Shown here: positions 1 to 4,990 of the stretch, piece by piece | Numbering within the stretch: the stretch's first letter is position 1 | Layout: each line of letters begins with the position of its first letter | Assembly: GCA_023432305.1 (NCBI GenBank) | Contig: JAEYUT010000085.1 | Coordinates: 1-6,221 of the forward strand | DNA: 6,221 nucleotides | Reading direction: 5' to 3' | From: Actinomycetes bacterium | Lineage (GTDB): Bacteria > Actinomycetota > Actinomycetes > Actinomycetales > Microbacteriaceae | Notes under the pieces: generated by a model | Told to the model about the DNA's origin: nothing | The model's input: the letters and a program-made list of their open reading frames with translations, nothing else | The model's database searches: none | Program-made: the position numbers and the translations under genes

Positions 1-167
1 TCTGACGAGTCCATGATCGCGTCGGCCTGTTGGGTGGGGGTGAGGGTGAGAGCGGAGACTCCTGCCGAGAGCAGGATGACGCCCGCGACGACGGCCGCAG
101 AGACGCCCGCGACAGCTTTGAGCTGCCACGCGCGGAGGAAAGTGAGCGTGAGCGCGAGCGCATTCAC
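1..167 (-). CDS. FtsX/MacB-type ABC transporter permease, N-terminal fragment
   Basis: Only the first 55 residues are in the window; the gene continues past the left edge. The start is a GTG at 167-165 that overlaps the TGA of the upstream ATPase gene (GTGA, 4-base overlap), with a GAGG at 178-175 seven bases upstream. The peptide begins MNALALTLTFLRAWQLKAVA, then has a hydrophobic stretch (about residues 18-40, rich in Val, Ala, Leu and Gly), then a more polar part beginning LTLTPTQQADAIMDSS. A short cytoplasmic N-terminus, a first membrane helix and then an extracytoplasmic region is how FtsX/MacB-type permeases begin. The family call rests mainly on position directly behind a MacB-class ATPase, since the conserved FtsX domain lies outside. 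It would form the membrane part of the transporter with that ATPase. An ATG at 163-161 opens a different frame with an implausible Arg/Ser-rich product, so the GTG is preferred. Confidence 0.78.
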   Translation of the reverse strand, partial: MNALALTLTFLRAWQLKAVAGVSAAVVAGVILLSAGVSALTLTPTQQADAIMDSS

Positions 168-844
168 CGAACGGCCTCGGTGGCGAGTCGCCCGTCGCGG
201 ATGCGAATACTCCGATCGGCGATTTCGGAGAAGGAAGGATCATGCGATGCCACGACGACGCAGACGCCTCGATCCGCGGATGCCCGGAGGATCTCGAGCA
301 CGGCACGGGAGTTGTCGCTGTCGAGAGCCCCGGTGGGCTCGTCGGCGACGAGCACGGAGCGTCCCCCGACGAGCGCGCGTGCGATGCCTACCCGCTGCTT
401 CTGTCCGCCGGAGAGCTGCCGGGGCTTGCGGTGCTCAAGGCCGCGCATGCCGACGAGCTTGAGGGCATCGAGCGCTTCCTGCCGTGCGGCGGCGGGCGGC
501 AACCGGCGCGCTCGAAGCGGAAGCTCGACGTTCTCGAGCGCCGTGAACTCGCGCACCAGGTTGTTCTCCTGGAACACGACGCCCACATGCTCCAGCCGGA
601 GTCGGGCGGACGCGGCTTCGGTTGCGGCGGCGAGATCGACCTGCGCGACGCTGATCGTACCGTGATCGACGGGCTGCAGGCCGGCGATCACGTTCAGCAG
701 GGTGGACTTGCCGGACCCGCTCACGCCGCTCACGGCGATCAGGCCTCCGGCGTCGGCTGAGAACGAGATGCCGTCCAGGGCCGCGATGCGGTCATCGCCA
801 TCGGGGTAGGTCACGGTGACGTCGCGCAGGTCGATCATGCTCAT
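164..844 (-). CDS. ABC transporter ATP-binding protein, MacB/LolD class
   Basis: A complete 226-residue single nucleotide-binding domain, the usual length for this class. Visible motifs are Walker A GVSGSGKST (40-48), Q-loop Gln92 in VVFQENNL, signature LSGGQKQR (144-151), Walker B VLVADEP (164-170) with catalytic Glu169, D-loop ALDS (173-176) and H-loop His201. The ADEPTGALD stretch is typical of the MacB/LolD/FtsE branch, whose members hydrolyse ATP in the cytoplasm to drive FtsX-fold permeases in extrusion or mechanotransmission rather than classical transport. Its partner is the permease that starts inside its stop codon. The ATG at 844 lies one base after the TGA of the secreted-protein gene, so translation is probably coupled. 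A GGAAGGG about 14 bases upstream is rather distant. A second in-frame ATG at 838 is possible. The family is certain; the substrate or signal is unknown and is best guessed from the neighbouring exported protein. Confidence 0.95.
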   Translation of the reverse strand: MSMIDLRDVTVTYPDGDDRIAALDGISFSADAGGLIAVSGVSGSGKSTLLNVIAGLQPVDHGTISVAQVDLAAATEAASARLRLEHVGVVFQENNLVREFTALENVELPLRARRLPPAAARQEALDALKLVGMRGLEHRKPRQLSGGQKQRVGIARALVGGRSVLVADEPTGALDSDNSRAVLEILRASADRGVCVVVASHDPSFSEIADRSIRIRDGRLATEAVR

Positions 845-845
845 G

Positions 846-1214
846 TCAGCAGCTCGAACCCTTCCAGCTCGACATGGTGTCGTTCACCCAGAACCCGACG
901 TCGGGGTTGTCGGTGTACTGGTTCATCTGGTATTTCGAGCCGCCGCCGTTCGCGTGCTGGTACCAGCACGCATTCTTGGCCGAGTTGTTCGACCAGGAGC
1001 TCATCTTGTCGTTGTTGCCGGAGCTGACATCCTGCAGTGCGAAGCCGGCGGTGCGCCACCCGAGCTGCGTGGAGTAGTTGATGTTGTCGTAGACGCAGAC
1101 GCGGTTGCTCGAACACGACGTCGGGGCAGCGTGTGCGACGGTGATCCCTGCCCAGGAGGCGGCGAAGGCGAGGACTGCGGCGAGGGCGATGCGGCTCGCT
1201 CGTGTGGTGGTCAT
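846..1214 (-). CDS. Secreted peptidase inhibitor I36 / beta-gamma-crystallin-type protein
   Basis: A 122-residue precursor. The N-terminus has Arg5 and Arg8, a hydrophobic core (9-27) and an AHA-A site, giving predicted Sec signal peptidase cleavage after Ala29. The mature part of about 93 residues has four cysteines (34, 40, 83, 122), which could form two disulfides outside the cell. Two segments, NDKMSS (68-73) and NDTMSS (111-116), both fit the (N/D)(N/D)xx(S/T)S calcium-binding signature of microbial beta-gamma-crystallins, and each is followed by Trp. The start VCVYDNINYS (39-48) resembles the first Greek-key strand in family I36, whose known member is the Streptomyces metalloproteinase inhibitor SMPI. 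Size and cysteine content agree with that family; inhibitor activity is not proven by it. The ATG at 1214 has GAAGGG at 1228-1223, eight bases upstream. It is the first gene of an apparent operon with the ABC ATPase and permease. It could be an inhibitor, a calcium-stabilised envelope protein or an antibacterial effector. Confidence 0.85.
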   Translation of the reverse strand: MTTTRASRIALAAVLAFAASWAGITVAHAAPTSCSSNRVCVYDNINYSTQLGWRTAGFALQDVSSGNNDKMSSWSNNSAKNACWYQHANGGGSKYQMNQYTDNPDVGFWVNDTMSSWKGSSC

Positions 1215-1230
1215 AGGCGGTTCCCTTCGA

Positions 1231-1246
1231 TACAGAACGGTCTGTA
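1231..1246. promoter_or_regulatory. 16-bp palindrome, candidate TetR-type operator
   Basis: TACAGAACGGTCTGTA pairs in 7 of 8 positions about its centre; only the A/G pair next to the centre fails. It lies 3 bases upstream of the ribosome binding site of the secreted-protein gene and 16 bases upstream of its ATG. Length, symmetry and the ACAGA...TCTGT arms resemble operators of TetR-family repressors. A protein bound here would block transcription of the three-gene unit. No regulator gene is in the window, so the family of the binding protein is an inference. Confidence 0.6.
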
Positions 1247-1270
1247 ACTGGATGGGTGCTCGCCAACCCT

Positions 1271-1276
1271 ACTGTA
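1271..1276 (-). promoter_or_regulatory. Weak candidate -10 element for the secreted-protein operon
   Basis: On the minus strand this reads TACAGT, matching the TAnnnT -10 pattern, about 25 bases upstream of the palindrome. I see no convincing -35 hexamer at 16-18 bases. An alternative is TTGGCG (1266-1261) as -35 with a -10 inside the palindrome, but the spacing there is poor. In either case the palindrome would lie at or just after the transcription start, a normal place for a repressor site. Confidence 0.25.
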
Positions 1277-1310
1277 TGTGAGGCTTCATCGCATTGCGGA
1301 TCGGGGCGCG

Positions 1311-2159
1311 TCAGCGCAGCGGGTCGGCCACGAGGTCGCGCACGTAGTAGAACTCCTCATCCCACAGGGCGTAGGTGACCCAGTTGGGGAGGATGTAGGA
1401 GTCCTGCATGTAGTTCGCCTGGGAGGCGTGGATGCGCCAGCCGTCGTGCTTCTTGCCCACCTCGGCCGACATCGAATAGTGCGGATCCGGCTGGTTCTCC
1501 ACCACAACGCGGCCGCGTTCGCCGCCGAACACCTCGAGCGCCTTCGTGGGGCTGATCGTGTACACGATGTGCGCGGGGCCCGTGTAGCCGCTCTCGCGCG
1601 TCGCGAGCTCGGCGATCGCCTTCTCGGTGAGCGCGCCCATCTGCATGTGGTCCTCGTGGCCGGTCGCCCCGGAGGCCGGCCAGAACGCCACCACCACATC
1701 CGGGCGCACGCGCAGCATCTCGGCGATGATCGCGTCCACGATCTCCTGCTCGTCGACCTCCGGCACCCCGCCGTCCGGGTAGTCCCACACGACATGCCGG
1801 TCGACGCCCAGGTTGAAGCTGTTCATGAGCGACTCGGCCTTGCGGATGTCGCCGAGGTCCTCCTGGCGGCCCACCACGGGCGACTGCTCGCCCGCTTCGC
1901 CGCGGGTCGCCGTGATCATCGCCGTGTAGGCGCCGTCGCGGTCTTTCGCGCGCCAGAACAGGCCGTTGACCGTCTGCTCGTCGTCCGGATGCGCGAAGAC
2001 GCCGAGCACGCGGGTGCCGCCGATCTCGCCGATCACCGACTCGACGTTCTTCGCGGTGGGTTCGTAGAAGAGCGAGCGTCCCGCCCAGTAGAGCCCGCCC
2101 ACGAGGAGCGCCAGCACCCCCAGGATGACGCCGAGCGTGATGAGTCCGCGCTTGCGCAT
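1311..2159 (-). CDS. PIG-L/LmbE family zinc-dependent deacetylase, membrane-anchored
   Basis: A 282-residue protein with a short basic N-terminus (MRKR), one membrane helix (about 6-27) without a lipobox or clear cleavage site, and a catalytic domain probably outside the membrane. The family motifs are AHPDDE (56-61: His57 and Asp60 for zinc, Asp59 as likely general base), TRGEAGE (85-91), R106-K-A-E109 and the second metal-binding motif GHEDHM (167-172, His171). Enzymes of this family remove N-acetyl groups from amino sugars, as in MshB (mycothiol) or GlcNAc-PI de-acetylase. MshB is cytosolic, so this anchored form more likely acts on a surface glycan, a glycolipid or an exported small molecule; the substrate is not visible. 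The ATG at 2159 has GAGGGGG at 2172-2166 with 6-base spacing. It sits 115 bases from the CDGSH gene with its own candidate promoter, and 96 bases separate its stop from the next gene. The family is secure. Confidence 0.93.
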   Translation of the reverse strand: MRKRGLITLGVILGVLALLVGGLYWAGRSLFYEPTAKNVESVIGEIGGTRVLGVFAHPDDEQTVNGLFWRAKDRDGAYTAMITATRGEAGEQSPVVGRQEDLGDIRKAESLMNSFNLGVDRHVVWDYPDGGVPEVDEQEIVDAIIAEMLRVRPDVVVAFWPASGATGHEDHMQMGALTEKAIAELATRESGYTGPAHIVYTISPTKALEVFGGERGRVVVENQPDPHYSMSAEVGKKHDGWRIHASQANYMQDSYILPNWVTYALWDEEFYYVRDLVADPLR

Positions 2160-2211
2160 GGTGAACCCCCTCGATCGATGCGACGTCGAGGCGGTCGGGT
2201 GCCGCGAGGTG

Positions 2212-2223
2212 GTCGACGTCGAC
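2212..2223. promoter_or_regulatory. Perfect 12-bp palindrome in the deacetylase leader
   Basis: GTCGACGTCGAC is fully self-complementary. It lies about 5-16 bases downstream of the start expected from the -10 candidate at 2240-2235, where an operator could act. A related CGACGTCG occurs at 2181-2188. Such GC-rich palindromes also arise by chance in this kind of genome, so binding is only a possibility. Confidence 0.3.
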
Positions 2224-2234
2224 GCACGGGGCCG

Positions 2235-2240
2235 AGCCTA
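2235..2240 (-). promoter_or_regulatory. Candidate -10 box for the deacetylase gene
   Basis: The minus strand reads TAGGCT, an exact TAnnnT -10 of the kind common in actinobacteria. It implies a transcript start near 2228 and an untranslated leader of about 70 bases. No clear TTGACA-like -35 is seen. The 115-base gap 2160-2274 otherwise holds only the palindromes and the ribosome binding site. Confidence 0.35.
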
Positions 2241-2274
2241 GCTGTGCCGGGCGGACCGCGGGAGGGGTGCAGCG

Positions 2275-2490
2275 TCAGTCGGTGCGGAACCCGACCGTCT
2301 TGTGGGTGCCGTCGCAGTACGGCTTGATGAGCGAGACCCCGCAGCGACACAGCGCCACCGTGCGGCGCGTGCGAGGGAGCGGGTTGCCGTCGCCGTCGAG
2401 GATCTCGAGATCCCCGCGCACCAGCAGCGGCCCGTCCGGGCAGGCGGTGATCTGCACCGGGTGACCGTGCGGCTCGTCGAGCCCGCTCAT
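2275..2490 (-). CDS. CDGSH iron-sulfur domain protein
   Basis: A 71-residue protein with one CDGSH domain. The cluster motif is C48-x-C50-G-V-S-L-I-K-P57-Y-C59-D-G-T-H63, an exact fit to CxCxx(S/T)xxxPxCDG(S/A/T)H. The three Cys and one His bind a redox-active, pH-sensitive 2Fe-2S cluster used in electron or cluster transfer. The N-terminal half (VQITACPDGPLLVRGDLEIL) resembles the beta-rich part of bacterial single-domain CDGSH proteins. There is no signal peptide or membrane segment, so it is cytosolic, unlike animal mitoNEET. The ATG at 2490 overlaps the TGA of the upstream redox gene (ATGA). The frame stays open upstream to an ATG at 2601, but that would add 37 low-complexity residues overlapping the neighbour, so the coupled start is chosen. 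It is probably co-translated with, and a functional partner of, the iron-containing redox protein. Confidence 0.93.
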   Translation of the reverse strand: MSGLDEPHGHPVQITACPDGPLLVRGDLEILDGDGNPLPRTRRTVALCRCGVSLIKPYCDGTHKTVGFRTD

Positions 2491-3548
2491 GCGCGCGCCG
2501 TCCCCGGGATCGGCGCGGTGAGCGGGCTGCGCAGCGAGCTGCGGCCGCCCTCCCAGGCCTCCAGGATCTGATCGCTCGCCCAGCCGTCGATCGTGAGGCA
2601 CGCGGCAGCGCCGAACAGGATGTCGCCCAGCAGGTCGGGCTCATCCTCGGCGAGCGAGCCGGCGAGGTCGCGCCCCGCGATCTGCTCGTGAACCGCATCC
2701 GCCTCGACGTGCTCGTCGTAGTAGGCCGCGACATCGTCGCCGTAGCCGACGCGGCGCAGTCCTTCGGCGATCCGGCGGCACGGGATCGACGACGTCATCT
2801 CGAACGCCGCGAGGTGCCCGACCGCGGCGCCCCGCAGGCGCCGGTTCAGGCCGAACATCGTCATCAGGTTGAACGAGGCGAGAGTGATCGCGGGCACCTG
2901 ATCGACATAGGCGCCGTAGGTGTCGTCGAGTCCCGCCCCCCGCAGTGTGCGGGCGAACATGTTCTGGTGCATGCGGTCGAAGCTGCCGCCGCCGTACTCG
3001 TCCGCCTGGATCTCCATGAGCGCCGCCTTCGCGCGGCCCGTGAGGCGGGGGATCGCCCACGAGTGCGCATCGGCCTCCCGCAGCGTGTAGATGCTGCGCT
3101 GGATGAGCAGCTCGCGCACCTGCACGATGTCGGCGCGCTTCGCCACGAAGCGCGAGAGACTCGGGCCGGGGGTGGGAGCCGTGAGCTCGAAGAGCGTGCG
3201 CGCGACGGCATCGCGTTCAGGCGCGGGCGTCTCCGGTACGTCCACAGCCATCCGCGCCGCCGTCTCGAACGCGCCCTCCAGCACGGTGCGCGCCGCGATG
3301 AGGTCCGGATCCCATTCCCGCTCGGCCGCCACCTGGCCGAGCGAGCCGTAGGCGATCGCATACAGGAGGAACAGCGAGAGCTGAAGGTCCTCGTCGAAGA
3401 CGGGGTCGGGGGTCTCGGCGGCGAGGCGCGCGAGCTCGGGTGCGTCCTCGGTGGTCTCGCGGGACCCGTCGATGATGGCGATGAGCGTCTCGCTGAGCGG
3501 ACCGCGCGACGCGATCCCGATCGAGCGGACGGCAGCAGTGGCGTGCAT
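2487..3548 (-). CDS. Iron-containing redox enzyme family protein (haem-oxygenase-like fold)
   Basis: A 353-residue, largely helical cytosolic protein. The C-terminal two thirds match, from memory, the 'iron-containing redox enzyme' / Haem_oxygenas_2 group of haem-oxygenase-fold proteins, some of which are non-haem di-iron oxidases or oxygenases (UndA, SznF type). Conserved-looking blocks are EIQADEYGGG (179-188), RMHQNMF (192-198), GHLAAFEMTSS (244-254) and DEHVEADAVHEQ (278-289). The last contains H280-x3-D284-x2-H287, like the paired-His metal-binding helix of that superfamily; E179, E184, H194 and E250 are other ligand candidates. The substrate is unknown. The ATG at 3548 has AAGGAG at 3558-3553, four bases upstream; a GTG at 3578 would add ten residues (MGARSRTRSS) without a better site. 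Its stop overlaps the start of the CDGSH gene, suggesting that the 2Fe-2S protein feeds electrons or clusters to this enzyme. The first 50 residues look variable. Confidence 0.85.
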   Translation of the reverse strand: MHATAAVRSIGIASRGPLSETLIAIIDGSRETTEDAPELARLAAETPDPVFDEDLQLSLFLLYAIAYGSLGQVAAEREWDPDLIAARTVLEGAFETAARMAVDVPETPAPERDAVARTLFELTAPTPGPSLSRFVAKRADIVQVRELLIQRSIYTLREADAHSWAIPRLTGRAKAALMEIQADEYGGGSFDRMHQNMFARTLRGAGLDDTYGAYVDQVPAITLASFNLMTMFGLNRRLRGAAVGHLAAFEMTSSIPCRRIAEGLRRVGYGDDVAAYYDEHVEADAVHEQIAGRDLAGSLAEDEPDLLGDILFGAAACLTIDGWASDQILEAWEGGRSSLRSPLTAPIPGTARA

Positions 3549-3627
3549 GGAGCTCCTTGTTCGGCTGCGGGCGCCCACGCACCCGTCGTCTCAGGATGCT
3601 GATCCGCCGAGGGGGCGCGGCAGGTGC

Positions 3628-3656
3628 TTGACGCGTGCGCGGCGCCGTGTTAGCTG
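3628..3656 (+). promoter_or_regulatory. Candidate sigma-70-type promoter upstream of the oxidoreductase gene
   Basis: TTGACG (3628-3633) is five of six to the -35 consensus and is followed after exactly 17 bases by TAGCTG (3651-3656), a poor -10 that keeps only the initial TA. If used, transcription would start near 3663 and the mRNA would carry the 3672-3699 inverted repeat as a hairpin just before the start codon. It competes with the leaderless candidate at 3700-3705. Confidence 0.35.
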
Positions 3657-3671
3657 CGCACGGATGAGCGC

Positions 3672-3699
3672 ACGTTCGCGCGCAGGGGAGCGCGAACGT
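3672..3699. repeat. Perfect 10-bp inverted repeat in the divergent intergenic region
   Basis: The arms ACGTTCGCGC (3672-3681) and GCGCGAACGT (3690-3699) are exact reverse complements around the 8-base spacer GCAGGGGA. The right arm ends one base before the TAGCCT -10 candidate at 3700, and the left arm covers the -35 zone (TTCGCG at 3675-3680). The repeat therefore sits on the core promoter of the gene at 3712. It could be an operator for a dimeric regulator, or an RNA hairpin if transcription starts upstream. There is no T-run after it, so it is not a terminator for plus-strand transcripts. Confidence 0.6.
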
Positions 3700-3705
3700 T
3701 AGCCT
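3700..3705 (+). promoter_or_regulatory. Candidate -10 box of a leaderless promoter
   Basis: TAGCCT fits TAnnnT and is followed by exactly six bases and then the ATG at 3712, the geometry of leaderless transcripts in actinobacteria. In support, no Shine-Dalgarno sequence is visible before that ATG. The -35 region is weak (TTCGCG at 3675-3680, 19-base spacing) and lies in the inverted repeat. Confidence 0.5.
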
Positions 3706-3711
3706 CGGCTC

Positions 3712-4986
3712 ATGAGAATCCTGCTGGTGGGCGCGGGCGGCGTCGGTGACGCCATCGCCAAGATCGCGGCTCGACGCGACTTCTTCGAGACGATCATCGT
3801 CTCCGACTACGACCTCTCGCGCGCAGAGCGCACGATCGCCTGGATCGAGGCGAAGCACGGCCCGCAGGACGGCCGCTTCGTCGCGAGCCGCATCGACGCG
3901 TCCGACCCGGACAGTGTGGCCGAGGTGGCGCGAGCGCACGGCGCCACGCACGTGATGAACGCCGTCGAGCCGAAGTTCGTGCCCACGATCTTCGCGGGCG
4001 CGCTCGCTGCGGATGCGAACTACCTCGACATGGCGATGAGCCTGTCGGAGCCGCACCCCGAGAACCCGTACGCGGAGACGGGCGTCAAGCTCGGGGACGA
4101 CCAGTTCGCGCAGTCGCCCGACTGGGAGAAAGCGGGTCGTCTCGCGCTCGTCGGCATGGGCGTCGAGCCGGGACTGTCCGATGTGTTCGCGCGCTACGCC
4201 TCCGATGAGCTCTTCAGCGAGATCGATGAGCTCGGCACCCGCGACGGCGCCAACCTCGTCGTGCGCGACGACGCCGGCAACGAGATCTTCGCGCCCTCGT
4301 TCTCGATCTGGACGACGATCGAGGAATGCCTCAACCCGCCCGTCGTGTGGGAGAAGGACCGCGGATGGTTCACCACGCCGCCGTTCTCGGACCCGGAGGT
4401 GTTCGAGTTCCCTGAGGGCATCGGACCGGTGGAGTGCGTGAACGTGGAGCACGAGGAGGTGCTGCTGATGCCGCGCTGGCTCGACGCCCGGCGCGTGACG
4501 TTCAAGTACGGCCTCGGCGACGAGTTCATCGGCGTGCTGAAGACCCTCAACCTGCTCGGCCTCGACAAGACCGCGCCGCTGCGCGTGCGCTCGGCGAACG
4601 GGCCCGTCGAGGTCGCGCCGCGCGATGTCGTGGCGGCTGCGCTTCCCGACCCGGCCACCATCGGCCCGCGCATGACGGGCAAGACCTGCGCGGGCGTCTG
4701 GGTCACGGGTCGCGGCACGGACGGCGAGCCGCGCGAGGTGTACCTGTACCACGTCGCCGACAACGAGTGGACGATGGCCGAATACGAGAGCCAGTGCGTC
4801 GTCTGGCAGACCGCCCTCAACCCTGTCATCGCGCTCGAGCTGCTCGCGACGGGCGTGTGGTCGGGCGTCGGCGTGCTGGGGCCTGAGGCGTTCCCCGCGG
4901 CTCCCTTCCTCGAGCTCATGGCCCGCCCGATCGCCGAGGGCGGCTACGGGCAGGCGTGGGGACTCGACGACCGGACGGCGCGCTGA
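3712..4986 (+). CDS. Saccharopine dehydrogenase family oxidoreductase
   Basis: A 424-residue cytosolic NAD(P)-dependent enzyme of normal family length. The Rossmann motif is at the extreme N-terminus, VGAGGVGD (6-13), with acidic Asp32 at the end of the second strand (VSDYD), which hints at NAD(H) rather than NADP(H). Later blocks typical of the family are NAVEPKF, ANYLDMAMS, ALVGMGVEPGLSDVFA, SIWTTIEECLNPPV and VNVEHEEVLLMPR. Relatives interconvert saccharopine with lysine or glutamate plus aminoadipate semialdehyde, or act on related amino-acid or polyamine adducts such as carboxynorspermidine. The subfamily is recognisable, but the substrate cannot be fixed here. The ATG at 3712 puts the Rossmann strand at residue 2, so no upstream start is needed; there is no ribosome binding site, consistent with leaderless translation. 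It is divergent from the iron redox gene and four bases from the GNAT gene. Confidence 0.92.
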   Translation: MRILLVGAGGVGDAIAKIAARRDFFETIIVSDYDLSRAERTIAWIEAKHGPQDGRFVASRIDASDPDSVAEVARAHGATHVMNAVEPKFVPTIFAGALAADANYLDMAMSLSEPHPENPYAETGVKLGDDQFAQSPDWEKAGRLALVGMGVEPGLSDVFARYASDELFSEIDELGTRDGANLVVRDDAGNEIFAPSFSIWTTIEECLNPPVVWEKDRGWFTTPPFSDPEVFEFPEGIGPVECVNVEHEEVLLMPRWLDARRVTFKYGLGDEFIGVLKTLNLLGLDKTAPLRVRSANGPVEVAPRDVVAAALPDPATIGPRMTGKTCAGVWVTGRGTDGEPREVYLYHVADNEWTMAEYESQCVVWQTALNPVIALELLATGVWSGVGVLGPEAFPAAPFLELMARPIAEGGYGQAWGLDDRTAR

Positions 4987-4990
4987 TCCC

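Noticed and set aside
141..163. Short GAGCGTGAGCGCGAGCG repeat-like stretch
   Set aside because: It is explained by alternating Ala/Leu and Thr/Leu codons at the start of the permease gene.
30..760. Plus-strand open frames opposite the ABC ATPase
   Set aside because: The minus strand encodes every ATPase motif; the plus-strand products are Arg/Ser/Ala-rich without any domain.
2160..2274. Rho-independent terminator after the CDGSH gene
   Set aside because: The GC-rich palindromes have no following T-run on the minus strand and lie close to the next gene's leader; an operator role is more plausible.
1278..2327. Open plus-strand frame of 349 codons opposite the deacetylase
   Set aside because: Antisense to a gene with clear catalytic motifs. 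The product is an Arg/His/Val/Ala-rich shadow typical of high-GC DNA, with no domain.
2491..2601. Longer start for the CDGSH protein at the ATG at 2601
   Set aside because: It would add 37 residues of shadow-like sequence overlapping the upstream gene; the ATGA junction at 2490 is the natural start.
2688..3602. Open plus-strand frame of 304 codons opposite the iron redox gene
   Set aside because: Low-complexity Arg/Ala/Val composition and no motif; the minus-strand gene has recognisable family blocks.
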